A DNA stretch of 64,000 nucleotides from Pseudorhodobacter antarcticus (lineage in GTDB: Bacteria > Pseudomonadota > Alphaproteobacteria > Rhodobacterales > Rhodobacteraceae), in NCBI RefSeq assembly GCF_900110135.1, contig NZ_FOCO01000011.1, positions 37,474 to 101,473 on the forward strand. Direction: 5' to 3'. The position numbers and the translations under genes are program-made. This document shows positions 27,036 through 36,276 of this stretch, in pieces (position 1 is the stretch's first letter; every line of letters begins with the position of its first letter). Under the pieces are notes generated by a model that saw only the letters and a list, made by a program, of their open reading frames with translations, had not been told where the DNA came from and did not search any database.

Positions 27036-28022
27036 ATGAAAACCCTGCTCACCGTCATCCTCAACTGGCGCACCGCCGATATGACCCTGCAATCGGTGCA
27101 ATCGGCGCTGCGTGAAATGGCGGGCATCCCCGGCGCAATTACCATCGTCGATAATGACAGCGGCGATGGTTCGTTTGAAATCCTCTCCGCCGCCCTCACA
27201 GCCAACGGCTGGGACATCGGCGAAATTCCTGTCCGCGTCCTGCAATCGGGCCACAACGGCGGCTTTGGTGCGGGCAACAACGTCGGCATCCGCGCGGGCC
27301 TGCCAAACAACCAGCGCCCCGATTACGTCTACATGCTCAACTCCGATGCTTTCCCCGATGCAGGCGCAATCCGCGCGCTTTACGACCACCTTAACACCAA
27401 CCCGATCACAGGCTTCGCAGGCAGCTATATCCACGGCGACGATGGCGAACCCCACCGCACCGCCTTTCGCTTCCCCTCCGCGCTTGCGGAATTTGAATCC
27501 TCCATCCGCTTCGGCCCCGTCAGCCGCCTCCTGTCAAAATACATCGTCGCCCAACCCATCCCACAAACCACAACGCGCGTGGATTGGCTGGCAGGCGCCA
27601 GCTTGATGATGCGCCAAGATGTCCTCGACACCATCGGCATTTTCGACGAAACCTTCTTCCTCTATTTTGAAGAAACCGAGCTGTGCCACCGCGCCGCCAG
27701 CGCAGGCTATCCCACCGATTACGTTCGCCACAGCCACGTCACCCACATCGGTTCCGTATCGACGGGCATGAAAACATGGGCGCGCATGCCCGCCTATTGG
27801 TTCGACAGCCGCCTGCGTTATTTCACCAAAACCCACGGTCGCTTTTACGCCGCCCTCGCCACAATCTCGCTTATATTCGGCTCTATCCTGTGGCGCATCC
27901 GGCTGTTGATCCAGACCAAAGACCGGGGCGACCCCCCGCGCTTTTTGCGCGATCTTATCGCCCATGCGTGGCGCTGGTTCACACGCGGCCCGCAATATAA
28001 AACCACCCCGCGCAAGCGGTAA
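27036..28022 (+). CDS. Glycosyltransferase family 2 (rhamnosyltransferase-like) inside the PKS/NRPS cluster
   Basis: This 328-aa GT2 enzyme has TVILNWRTADMTLQSVQSA, IVDNDSGDGSFEIL, GHNGGFGAGNNVGIR, the DXD-like YMLNSDAFPD and the acceptor-side WLAGASLMMRQDVLD and ETFFLYFEETELCHRA, the pattern of rhamnosyl-like transferases. A C-terminal hydrophobic segment (about 270-290) may attach it to the membrane. It lies 8 bases after the PKS stop and 10 before the NRPS start, so it is co-transcribed and may glycosylate the product. Alternatively it may belong to the polysaccharide pathway. Confidence 0.88.
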   Translation: MKTLLTVILNWRTADMTLQSVQSALREMAGIPGAITIVDNDSGDGSFEILSAALTANGWDIGEIPVRVLQSGHNGGFGAGNNVGIRAGLPNNQRPDYVYMLNSDAFPDAGAIRALYDHLNTNPITGFAGSYIHGDDGEPHRTAFRFPSALAEFESSIRFGPVSRLLSKYIVAQPIPQTTTRVDWLAGASLMMRQDVLDTIGIFDETFFLYFEETELCHRAASAGYPTDYVRHSHVTHIGSVSTGMKTWARMPAYWFDSRLRYFTKTHGRFYAALATISLIFGSILWRIRLLIQTKDRGDPPRFLRDLIAHAWRWFTRGPQYKTTPRKR

Positions 28023-28032
28023 GGAGAATACA

Positions 28033-31000
28033 ATGGCCACCGCCCTGATCATCGGCAACGAATCCCTGACCATCCAATGCGCGGGTGCGCTGCTGGCGCG
28101 CGGCCACACCATCGCCGCCCTCGTCACCCGCAACCCGGATGTGCGCGCATGGGGCCAGTCAAAGGGCCTGCGTGTCGAAGGGCAGGGGGCCGACCTGAAC
28201 ACCCGCCTTGGCGATTTGTGCACCGATTGGCTTCTCTCCATCGCCAACCTCAACGTTATCCCGGATGCGATCCTGTCCCGCGCCACCCAAGCGGTGAACT
28301 TTCACGACGGCCCGCTGCCCCGCTACGCAGGCCTGAATGCCCCGGTTTGGGCCATTCTGAACGGTGAGGCCACGCACGGCATCACATGGCACCGCATGCT
28401 GGCGGGGGTTGATGAAGGGGCCATTCTGGAACAGCGCCTGTTTGATATCGCCGAAAATGACACAGCACTCACGCTCAACACCAAATGCTTCGCCGCCGCC
28501 ATCGACAGCTTTCCCGCCGTGCTGACCGCGCTGGAATCCAACGCCCCCGGCACCCCCCAAGATCTGACGCAACGCTCCGAATACCGCCGCGCCGACCGCC
28601 CAAATGCCGCCGCCCGCCTCGATTTCACACAAACCGCGACCCAAATCTCGGCCCTCATCCGCGCGCTGGATCATGGCACCTACGCCAACCCCTTGGCCTG
28701 CCCGAAAATTGAGGTTGCAGGCCAAATCCTGCTGGTCGCCGCCGCAGAAATCACCGCAGAAATCACCGCAGAAATCGCAGCCGCAACCACCGCCGAACAC
28801 ACCGCCGCCCCCGGCACCGTCCTCGCCGCCACCCCCGCAGGTCTCACCATCGCCTGCGCCGCCGGGGCCATCACCCTCACCGCACTCACCGACCTATCGG
28901 GAACCCCGGTTTGCCCCGGCACCCTCACCGCCACGCACCTGCCCAGCCCCGGCGCGCAAGCCGCTGAAATCACCGCCGCAATCGCCGCCGCCGCGCCACA
29001 AGAAGGCAAAATGCGCCGCTCCCTTGCCGCCCTCACCCCCGTCGATCTGCCCGGCCTGCAACCCGCCGCCACGCCTGATTGGCAATCCCTCCCACATCAA
29101 ATCCCGCCTTTCGCCGCAGCCCTCGGGGCCGCCCGCGCGCTTGGCCTCACCGCAATCGACCTCGCGGTAAAAAGCAACCAAACCTCGCCCTACCTGTCCG
29201 GCTGGTCGCCAATTCACCTCAACGCGGGCGGCTCCATCGCTGATGCCCAATCCAGCTTTAACCCCACCCCAACCCCCGGTTTCGCCGTCGACCTGCCGCG
29301 CCGCGACCCGGCCCTCAGCGGCCTCAAAACTCCGCTGATCGCCATTTCCACCACCGCGCTCCTGCACGGCAGCGCAATCACCCTAACCCCCGACCGCCTA
29401 CATTTCGACGCTTCCCGCATCACCCCAACCGATGCCGCAGCCTTCCTCGCCCGCTTGCAAACTTTCGCTACTGCCTTGCAAACCGCTGGTCCAGACACAC
29501 TCTGCACCGCCCTCCCCATCCTGCCCGATGCGGAACGCGACCAAATCATCCACCAGTTCAACGCCACCAAAACCGATTACGATCGCACCTTAACCGTGCA
29601 CCGCGCATTCGAAATCCAAGCCGCCAAAACCCCCAACGCCCCCGCCGTGGTGTTCGAAGGGGCAACGCTCACCTACGCCCAACTCAACGCCCGCGCCAAC
29701 CGCGCCGCGCATGTGCTGGCGCAAATGGGCGTCAAACCCGGCACCCTCACGGGCCTGTGCGCCACCCGATCGCTCGACCTTCTTATCGGGGCGCTCGCCA
29801 TCCTCAAGGCGGGCGGCGCCTATGTCCCCATGGACCCCGCCTATCCCGCCGACCGTATCGCGCTGTTCATCACCGACAGCGCCGCCCCGGTCATCGTCAC
29901 GCAAACCGCGCTGGCAGATCAAATCCCCACAGGCCCGCAAACCCTGTGCATCGACACCGATCCGCGCATTGCAACCGCCCCCGATCATAACCCCGATGCT
30001 GGCGCCACCGCCGACGATCTGGCCTATATGATCTACACCTCCGGCTCCACCGGCAGGCCAAAAGGCGTGATGGTCGAACACGGCAACGTCGCCAACTTCT
30101 TCACCGGAATGGATCAGCGCATCGACCACGCCGCAGGCTCGGTCTGGCTCGCCGTCACCTCTTTATCCTTCGACATCTCCGTGCTGGAACTGTTCTGGAC
30201 CCTCGCGCGCGGTTTTAAACTCGTGCTGTCGTCGGATGAAAACCGCGCACTCGTATCATCCGGCACCATATCCTCCTCAAAAGGCATGGAATTTTCCCTA
30301 TACTACTGGGGCAATGACGATGGCGCTGGCCCCAAAAAATACGAAATGCTGCTGGAAGGTGCGAAATTTGCCGACACCCACGGGTTTTGCGCAGTTTGGA
30401 CGCCCGAACGCCATTTCCACGCCTTCGGTGGCCCTTATCCAAACCCCTCCGTGACCGGGGCCGCCGTGGCCGCTGTCACCAAAAACATCGGCGTGCGCGC
30501 AGGCTCTTGCGTGGCCCCCTTGCACCACCCGGCGCGCATAGCCGAGGATTGGGCCGTGATCGACAACCTCACCAACGGCCGCGCGGGCCTTGCGATGGCC
30601 AGCGGTTGGCACCCCGATGATTTCGTGCTGCGCCCCGAAAACACACCGCCCAATAACCGCGACGCCATGTTCAAATCCATCGACCAAGTCCGCCGTTTGT
30701 GGCGGGGTGAGGCGGTTGAATTTCCCACCACAACCGGCACGCACGCTGTCATCACCCAGCCGCGCCCGGTGTCTTCCGAACTTCCCATCTGGGTCACCAC
30801 CGCAGGCAACCCCCAAACGTGGATTGAGGCGGGCGAGATTGGCGCAAACGTCCTCACCCACCTCCTCGGCCAATCGGTCGATGAAGTCGGCGACAAAATC
30901 AAACTCTATTGCAGCGCTCTGCGCGGCGCGGGCCACGACCCGGCCAACCACAGCGTCACTTTGATGCTGCACACCTACATCGCCCGCGACCGCGAACTGT

Positions 31001-32562
31001 CGCGCGAAACCGCCCGCGAACCGATGAAGGATTACCTGCGCTCTGCGGCTGGCCTGATCAAACAATACGCATGGGCCTTTCCCGCGTTCAAAAAGCCCGC
31101 TGGCGTCGAAAACCCCATGCAAATTGATTTGCAATCCCTGTCTGATGAAGAGAATGAGGCGATCCTCGACTTCGCCTTCAAACGCTATTTTGAGGATTCC
31201 GGCCTGTTCGGCACCGTCGATGATTGCCTCGCCCGCGTCGAACCCCTGAAAAAGATCGGCGTGACCGAGGTGGCTTGCCTCATCGACTACGGCATCAACA
31301 CCCAAACCGTGATGGAAGGGCTTTATCCCTTGGCCGAGGTGCTGCGCCGTTCCAACCAATCAGGCCCCGATGCGCATGATTACTCCATCGCCGCCCAACT
31401 CATCCGCCACAACGTCACCCATCTGCAATGCACCCCGTCGATGGCCCGCATGATCGCGATGAACGATGACAGCCGCGCCGCCCTTTCTACCCTCAAAACC
31501 CTGATGCTGGGCGGTGAGGCGCTGCCATCCGCTTTGGTCGCCGACCTGCAAACCGCCACCACGGCGCGCATCGAAAACATGTACGGCCCCACCGAAACCA
31601 CCATCTGGTCCACCACAACCACGGCCACGCCGGGGCAGGGCGTCGTCAACATCGGCACCCCCATCGCCAACACGCAAACCTATGTGCTGGACGACCATCA
31701 ATCCCCCGTGCCCTTGGGTGTCGCGGGCGAGCTGTGGATTGGCGGCGATGGCGTGACGCGCGGCTATTGGCAGCGCGACGACCTCACCGCCGAACGCTTC
31801 CTGCCCAACCCCTTCCACGCAGGCCGCATGTACCGCACGGGCGATCTGGTGCGCTGGCGCAATGATGGCCACCTCGATTTCCTTGGCCGCGCCGATCATC
31901 AGGTCAAATTGCGCGGTTACCGGATTGAACTGGGTGAAATTGAAACCGTGCTGGAATCCCAACCCGGCGTGGCCCAAGCGGTCGTCATGGCACGAGAGGA
32001 CACCCCCGGCGATCTGCGCCTCGTGGCCTATCTGCGCGGCACAGCCAAGGAACAAACCCTGCGCACCGCTCTGCAATCGGCCTTGCCCGCGCATATGATG
32101 CCGCAACATTTCGTGCCGCTGGAAACCTTCCCCCTCACGCCAAACCGCAAGGTGGACCGCAACGCGCTGCCCGCCCCCTCCACGGCAACCGCCCCGCAAC
32201 CCCAAACCTATGTCGCCCCCATCGGCGTCGCCCAAGCCCTCGCCGCCGTCTGGTCCCGCGTCCTCGGCGTGCCCAACATCGGCGCAAAGGATAACTTTTT
32301 CGCCATCGGCGGCCACTCCTTGCTGGCCGTCCAAGCACACCGCGAAATCCGCGCTGAACTTGGTGCTGCCAAACTCTCCATTACCGACATCTTCCGCTTC
32401 CCGGTGCTGGATGCCCTCGCGGCCCATATCGAAAAAACCAACGGCACCGCATCAACCGCAGCCCCCCCAACACCCCCACCCGCAAACGACCGCGCCGACA
32501 CCCGCACCGATGCGATGGCGCGCCGCCGTGCCATGCGCGCAGGCCAATCGGCAGGCGCGTGA
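28033..32562 (+). CDS. NRPS-like protein: formyltransferase, degenerate region, adenylation with embedded luciferase-like monooxygenase, carrier protein
   Basis: 1509 aa, start 28033 behind AAGGAG. Residues 1-310 form a formyltransferase-like domain with the Asn89/His91/Asp127 triad (NFHDGPLPRYAG). Residues about 335-515 look like a condensation-domain remnant without HHxxxDG. Adenylation begins near 520 (A3 YTSGSTGRPKG 668-678, Asp714 in SFDISVLE), is interrupted at about 750-1105 by an FMN-dependent luciferase-like monooxygenase of the MupA/Atu3671 type (FSLYYWGNDDGAG, FCAVWTPERHFHAFGG), then resumes (YGPTET 1184-1189, Lys1373 in NRKVDR). The carrier has Ser1429 in IGGHSL. There is no thioesterase. 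It likely activates, formylates and oxidises one amino acid. The amino acid cannot be named. Confidence 0.9.
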   Translation: MATALIIGNESLTIQCAGALLARGHTIAALVTRNPDVRAWGQSKGLRVEGQGADLNTRLGDLCTDWLLSIANLNVIPDAILSRATQAVNFHDGPLPRYAGLNAPVWAILNGEATHGITWHRMLAGVDEGAILEQRLFDIAENDTALTLNTKCFAAAIDSFPAVLTALESNAPGTPQDLTQRSEYRRADRPNAAARLDFTQTATQISALIRALDHGTYANPLACPKIEVAGQILLVAAAEITAEITAEIAAATTAEHTAAPGTVLAATPAGLTIACAAGAITLTALTDLSGTPVCPGTLTATHLPSPGAQAAEITAAIAAAAPQEGKMRRSLAALTPVDLPGLQPAATPDWQSLPHQIPPFAAALGAARALGLTAIDLAVKSNQTSPYLSGWSPIHLNAGGSIADAQSSFNPTPTPGFAVDLPRRDPALSGLKTPLIAISTTALLHGSAITLTPDRLHFDASRITPTDAAAFLARLQTFATALQTAGPDTLCTALPILPDAERDQIIHQFNATKTDYDRTLTVHRAFEIQAAKTPNAPAVVFEGATLTYAQLNARANRAAHVLAQMGVKPGTLTGLCATRSLDLLIGALAILKAGGAYVPMDPAYPADRIALFITDSAAPVIVTQTALADQIPTGPQTLCIDTDPRIATAPDHNPDAGATADDLAYMIYTSGSTGRPKGVMVEHGNVANFFTGMDQRIDHAAGSVWLAVTSLSFDISVLELFWTLARGFKLVLSSDENRALVSSGTISSSKGMEFSLYYWGNDDGAGPKKYEMLLEGAKFADTHGFCAVWTPERHFHAFGGPYPNPSVTGAAVAAVTKNIGVRAGSCVAPLHHPARIAEDWAVIDNLTNGRAGLAMASGWHPDDFVLRPENTPPNNRDAMFKSIDQVRRLWRGEAVEFPTTTGTHAVITQPRPVSSELPIWVTTAGNPQTWIEAGEIGANVLTHLLGQSVDEVGDKIKLYCSALRGAGHDPANHSVTLMLHTYIARDRELSRETAREPMKDYLRSAAGLIKQYAWAFPAFKKPAGVENPMQIDLQSLSDEENEAILDFAFKRYFEDSGLFGTVDDCLARVEPLKKIGVTEVACLIDYGINTQTVMEGLYPLAEVLRRSNQSGPDAHDYSIAAQLIRHNVTHLQCTPSMARMIAMNDDSRAALSTLKTLMLGGEALPSALVADLQTATTARIENMYGPTETTIWSTTTTATPGQGVVNIGTPIANTQTYVLDDHQSPVPLGVAGELWIGGDGVTRGYWQRDDLTAERFLPNPFHAGRMYRTGDLVRWRNDGHLDFLGRADHQVKLRGYRIELGEIETVLESQPGVAQAVVMAREDTPGDLRLVAYLRGTAKEQTLRTALQSALPAHMMPQHFVPLETFPLTPNRKVDRNALPAPSTATAPQPQTYVAPIGVAQALAAVWSRVLGVPNIGAKDNFFAIGGHSLLAVQAHREIRAELGAAKLSITDIFRFPVLDALAAHIEKTNGTASTAAPPTPPPANDRADTRTDAMARRRAMRAGQSAGA

Positions 32563-33197
32563 CCAATCTCGCGGCACTCCTCACCGCCGCGCGCGCGCTT
32601 GCCACAGGCGGCCCAACCATCGCTTGGGCCGCCACCTACCCCACCCAAAACGCACCGCTGTGGCCGGGAGAATCCATCTCCGCCACCCCCAAACGCGCTT
32701 TGGAATTCGCCGCGGGCCGCGCTGCCGCCCGCATGGCCATGGCCGCCCTCAACATCGCCCCCACCGCCATCCCCCACGGCGATGACCGCGCGCCAATCTG
32801 GCCGCCGGGCCTAAACGGCTCCATCACGCACAGCGCCACCGCCTGCTTGGCAGCCCTCACCCGCGCACCCACCCTTATCGGCATCGACCTAGAACCCGCA
32901 ACGCCGCTGGACCCCGACCTCTGGCCAATCATCCTGTCACCCTCCGAACGTTCCGCCCTCGGCCCCAACGCCGCCCTACAGGCCAAACTCATCTTTTCGG
33001 CCAAAGAAGCGACTTACAAAGCGCAATACCCCCGCTCCCAAACCCTGCTCGATTATATGGCGATGGAAATCACCCTCGGTCCGCAAACCTTCACCGCCCG
33101 CTTCACCCTCGACGTGCCGGGCTTTCCCAAAAACACCCAACTCACAGGCCACCACACCCACAGCCAAAACCACGTCCTCACCCTCGTCACCGCCTAA
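32559..33197 (+). CDS. 4'-phosphopantetheinyl transferase (EntD/Sfp superfamily)
   Basis: This 212-aa protein has the two Mg/CoA-binding signatures of the superfamily: GIDLE (Asp110, Glu112) and FSAKEATYK (Glu150, Lys154). It transfers phosphopantetheine from CoA to the Ser of carrier proteins. It starts with GTG overlapping the NRPS stop (GTGA), so its obvious targets are the carrier domains of the PKS (Ser1778) and NRPS (Ser1429). Its presence supports an intact, functional cluster. Confidence 0.9.
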   Translation: MTNLAALLTAARALATGGPTIAWAATYPTQNAPLWPGESISATPKRALEFAAGRAAARMAMAALNIAPTAIPHGDDRAPIWPPGLNGSITHSATACLAALTRAPTLIGIDLEPATPLDPDLWPIILSPSERSALGPNAALQAKLIFSAKEATYKAQYPRSQTLLDYMAMEITLGPQTFTARFTLDVPGFPKNTQLTGHHTHSQNHVLTLVTA

Positions 33198-33209
33198 AAC
33201 CGCCCCCAA

Positions 33210-33230
33210 TTCGGCTTGGTCCAAATACCT
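33210..33230 (+). repeat. Dispersed intergenic element, copy 1 (CTTGG-N3-AAATACCT)
   Basis: A 21-base element 12 bases after the transferase stop codon, with the core CTTGG, three variable bases, AAATACCT. Two closer copies lie at 38398-38418 and, inverted, at 58573-58593. Confidence 0.5.
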
Positions 33231-33359
33231 CTCCGCCCGCCCCGCCCCGCCCCGCCAAGCCCGCGCGCGGATGTGGCGCACCGCCGCCCTTCACAAATAT
33301 TTGACCTCAAATGGGCTCCCCGCCTTGCCGCGCCCGCAAGCACCCCTTACATCCCTCCC

Positions 33360-34199
33360 ATGCGCAAATTCATTCCCTTTCTGAACAAACCGCCCGTCGT
33401 CCCCGTGATCCGCCTTGCAGGCAGCATCGGCGGCGGCAGCCGGTTTTCCCCCGCCCTGTCCGATGCGGCCCTCGCCCCCACGATCGAACGCGCCTTTCGC
33501 GGCAAACCTGCCGCCGTGGCGCTGATCATAAATTCGCCGGGTGGCTCTCCGGTGCAATCCAGCCTTATCGCCGCGCGCATCCGCCGTTTGGCCGATGAAA
33601 AAGGCATCCCCGTCCATGCGTTTGTCGAGGACGTGGCAGCCTCGGGCGGCTATTGGCTCGCTTGTGCCGCCGATAACATCTGGGTCGATAACAGCTCGCT
33701 TCTCGGCTCCATCGGCGTCATTTTCGCCAGCTTCGGCTTTCCAAAACTGATGGAAAAATACGGTGTCGAACGCCGCGTCCACACCTCCGGCACCTCCAAA
33801 TCGCTGGCCGATCCGTTTTTGCCCGAAAAACCGGGTGATGTGGACCGGCTGCTCGCAATCCAAGAACCCATCCACGCCGCCTTCATCGCCCATGTCAAAT
33901 CCCGGCGCGGCGCGCGGCTGTCCACCACCACCGATCTGTTTAACGCTGATGTTTGGGTGGGGCAGGGCGCGGTTGATGTGGGTCTTGCAGATGGTGTGGC
34001 CCATTTGGTCCCGAAACTGAAATCGCTGTACGGTGACAAGGTCGCCCTGCGCCCAATGGGCCAACGCAAATCCTTCCTGTCGCGCTTTGGTCTGCAATCC
34101 GCCGCCCAAAACTTTGGCCAAAACCTTGGCCAAAACCTCGCGGCAGGCGCCCTCACCGCCGCCGAAGATCACGCCACCCGCGCGCGTTTCGGGTTATAG
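33360..34199 (+). CDS. S49 family peptidase (short SppA-like signal peptide peptidase)
   Basis: This 279-aa serine protease has the family motif LIINSPGGSPVQSSL, a nucleophile Ser95 in VAASGGYWLA and a general-base Lys147 in TSGTSKSLADPF. The 52-residue Ser-Lys spacing matches the Bacillus SppA dyad. The ATG at 33360 gives the usual MRKFIPFL start; a frame running further upstream lacks similarity. No strong signal peptide is seen. It should cut residual signal peptides or membrane protein fragments. Confidence 0.88.
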   Translation: MRKFIPFLNKPPVVPVIRLAGSIGGGSRFSPALSDAALAPTIERAFRGKPAAVALIINSPGGSPVQSSLIAARIRRLADEKGIPVHAFVEDVAASGGYWLACAADNIWVDNSSLLGSIGVIFASFGFPKLMEKYGVERRVHTSGTSKSLADPFLPEKPGDVDRLLAIQEPIHAAFIAHVKSRRGARLSTTTDLFNADVWVGQGAVDVGLADGVAHLVPKLKSLYGDKVALRPMGQRKSFLSRFGLQSAAQNFGQNLGQNLAAGALTAAEDHATRARFGL

Positions 34200-34202
34200 G
34201 GC

Positions 34203-34427
34203 GTGGTCAAAGCCGTCACCATATTCCTGATCGTCATCATCGTCCTCGCGATGTTCGGCAAACTCGGCTGGCTCGGCGCGCTCGCCCCCAAAGGCCTGCG
34301 CAAACCCCGCCAAAAAACCGCGCAAAAAACAGTCACCTGCACCTCCTGCGGCCGCCATATTATTGGCACCACAGGCTGCGGCACCGTCGGCTGTGACGGC
34401 GACATAAAAACAAACCCCAAAGGATGA
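34203..34427 (+). CDS. Small membrane protein with Cys-rich zinc-ribbon-like tail
   Basis: This 74-aa protein has one N-terminal helix (VTIFLIVIIVLAMFGKLGWL), a basic stretch, then CTSCGRHIIGTTGCGTVGC, four cysteines in a CxxC...C...C pattern that could bind zinc. GTG start at 34203, 3 bases after the S49 peptidase stop, so the two are likely co-translated. No named family was recognised. Confidence 0.65.
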   Translation: MVKAVTIFLIVIIVLAMFGKLGWLGALAPKGLRKPRQKTAQKTVTCTSCGRHIIGTTGCGTVGCDGDIKTNPKG

Positions 34428-34435
34428 AGTTCTAA

Positions 34436-35380
34436 ATGCTGATGGATGTTGTCTATGTCGTGGTGGGCCTTGTCCTGCTGGTTCTGGCAGGCGATGCGCT
34501 GGTGCGCGGCTCGGTCAACCTCAGCTTGCGCCTCGGCATCCCGCCCCTGATCGTCGGCCTCACCGTGGTTGCGTTCGGCACCTCCGCCCCCGAACTCCTC
34601 GTCTCGGTCCAAGCGATCATGAACGATGCCCCCGGCATCGCGTTGGGCAATGTCGTCGGCTCCAACATCGCCAACGTGCTTTTGGTCCTCGGCATCCCCG
34701 CGATTATCTGCACCATCCATTCCTCCACTTTGGGTGTTTCGCGCGGCTTCATCACCATGCTCGCTGCCACCGCTTTATTCATTGGCCTCTGCTTCCTTGG
34801 TCCCATCACATGGTGGCACGCAAGCATTCTGCTGGTCGGCCTCGCCCTGATGATCGCCGATAACATCCACTCCGCCCGCCAGCACCGCAACACCGCCACC
34901 GACGAAGAAGATCTGGAGGGCGCAGACCCCTCCGCGCCGTGGTGGAAAATTATCGCCTTTCTGGTCGTTGGCCTCATTGGCCTGCCCATCGGCGCGGGTT
35001 TCTTGGTCGAAGGCGCGTCCGACATCGCCCGCCTCTACGGCATTTCCGAAACCGTGATCGGCCTCACGCTGGTTGCTGTCGGCACCTCGCTGCCCGAACT
35101 CGCCACCTCCGTCATCGCCGCGTTCAAAAGACAGGCCGATGTGGCAATGGGCAACGTCATCGGTTCCAACGTGTTCAACCTGCTGGGCATCATCGGCGTC
35201 GCGGGCTTTGTCGGCCCCATCCCGGTTGACCCCTCAATGCTGACATCCGATCTGTGGGTCATGGCCGCCGCCTCGCTCCTGTTGATCCCGTTCATCCTGA
35301 TGCGGTTCAACATCACCCGCACCGTTGGCGTGGCGTTTGTGGCGATCTATGTCGCCTACACCGTCTCGCTGGTGGTCTGA
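34436..35380 (+). CDS. Calcium/sodium (K-independent) antiporter, CaCA family (YrbG type)
   Basis: This 314-aa, ten-helix cation antiporter has both inverted alpha repeats: VGLTVVAFGTSAPELLVSV with GNVVGSNIAN (residues about 40-80), and IGLTLVAVGTSLPELATSV with GNVIGSNVFN (about 205-250). The Glu in each SxPEL motif and the GSN asparagines bind the cation. It probably exports Ca2+ (or another cation) in exchange for Na+ or H+. The start may be 34436 or the Met two codons on. Confidence 0.9.
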   Translation: MLMDVVYVVVGLVLLVLAGDALVRGSVNLSLRLGIPPLIVGLTVVAFGTSAPELLVSVQAIMNDAPGIALGNVVGSNIANVLLVLGIPAIICTIHSSTLGVSRGFITMLAATALFIGLCFLGPITWWHASILLVGLALMIADNIHSARQHRNTATDEEDLEGADPSAPWWKIIAFLVVGLIGLPIGAGFLVEGASDIARLYGISETVIGLTLVAVGTSLPELATSVIAAFKRQADVAMGNVIGSNVFNLLGIIGVAGFVGPIPVDPSMLTSDLWVMAAASLLLIPFILMRFNITRTVGVAFVAIYVAYTVSLVV

Positions 35381-35381
35381 A

Positions 35382-36161
35382 ATGGCCCGCGCGCTCGTCA
35401 CAGGCGCTGGCCGCCGCTTGGGCCGCGCAATGGCGCTGTACCTCGCCACACGCGGGCATGATGTCGCCGTGCATTACGCCACCTCTGCCCCCGATGCCGA
35501 ACAGGTCGCGGCTGAAATCACCGCGATGGGCCAGCGCGGTGTCGCGGTCCAAGCTGACCTGCTTGATGATGCCCAAACCGAAACCCTGATCGCCCGCGCA
35601 TCCCATGCTTTGGGCGGCCCCCTCACCGTCCTCATCAACAACGCCTCGATCTTTGAACACGACACGGTCCACACCGCCACGCGCGCCAGTTGGGACCGCC
35701 ACATCGGCTCCAACCTGCGCGCGCCGTTCCTACTGACCCAAGGTTTCGCCGCCCAAGCGCTCCCCACCCAAACCGACGCAAACGGCGAACCCCTCGCCCC
35801 CTCGCTGATCGTCAACATGATCGACCAGCGCGTGCGCAAACTCACCCCCGAATTCATGACCTACACTCTTGCCAAAATGGGCCTCTGGGCGCTGACCCAA
35901 ACCACCGCCCAGGCCCTCGCGCCGCAAATCCGCGTCAACGCCATTGGCCCCGGCCCCACCCTGCAGGGCGCGCGCCAAACCCCGCAACACTTTGCCATCC
36001 AACGCCAAAACACCGTCCTGCAACGCGGCGCAAACCCCAGCGATATCACCGCCGCCTTGGGCTATTTCCTTGATGCCCCCGCCGTCACAGGCCAGCTTCT
36101 TTGCGTCGATGGCGGTCAACATTTGGCATGGCAAACCCCTGATATCCTTGGGGTTGAATGA
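35382..36161 (+). CDS. SDR reductase resembling pteridine reductase / FolM
   Basis: This 259-aa SDR has the NADPH motif TGAGRRLGRA with an RR pair and HYATSAPDA, as in pteridine reductases. In place of the usual catalytic Ser it has Asp148 (VNMIDQR), followed by Tyr161 and Lys165 (YTLAK); the same Asp-13-Tyr-4-Lys spacing is found in PTR1. That favours reduction of a dihydropterin or folate over a generic alcohol. The ATG is 1 base after the antiporter stop. It is convincing as a PTR1/FolM relative; the exact substrate is inferred. Confidence 0.8.
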   Translation: MARALVTGAGRRLGRAMALYLATRGHDVAVHYATSAPDAEQVAAEITAMGQRGVAVQADLLDDAQTETLIARASHALGGPLTVLINNASIFEHDTVHTATRASWDRHIGSNLRAPFLLTQGFAAQALPTQTDANGEPLAPSLIVNMIDQRVRKLTPEFMTYTLAKMGLWALTQTTAQALAPQIRVNAIGPGPTLQGARQTPQHFAIQRQNTVLQRGANPSDITAALGYFLDAPAVTGQLLCVDGGQHLAWQTPDILGVE

Positions 36162-36276
36162 CCTTTTTCGCATCTGCAGCGAAAAGTTGTACACTGGTGC
36201 CACACCCGTTACCAACCCGTTACTTTTTCTCCTTACAAATCAGCCCTTTGCCCCATGATTAAAATAATACCCAATC

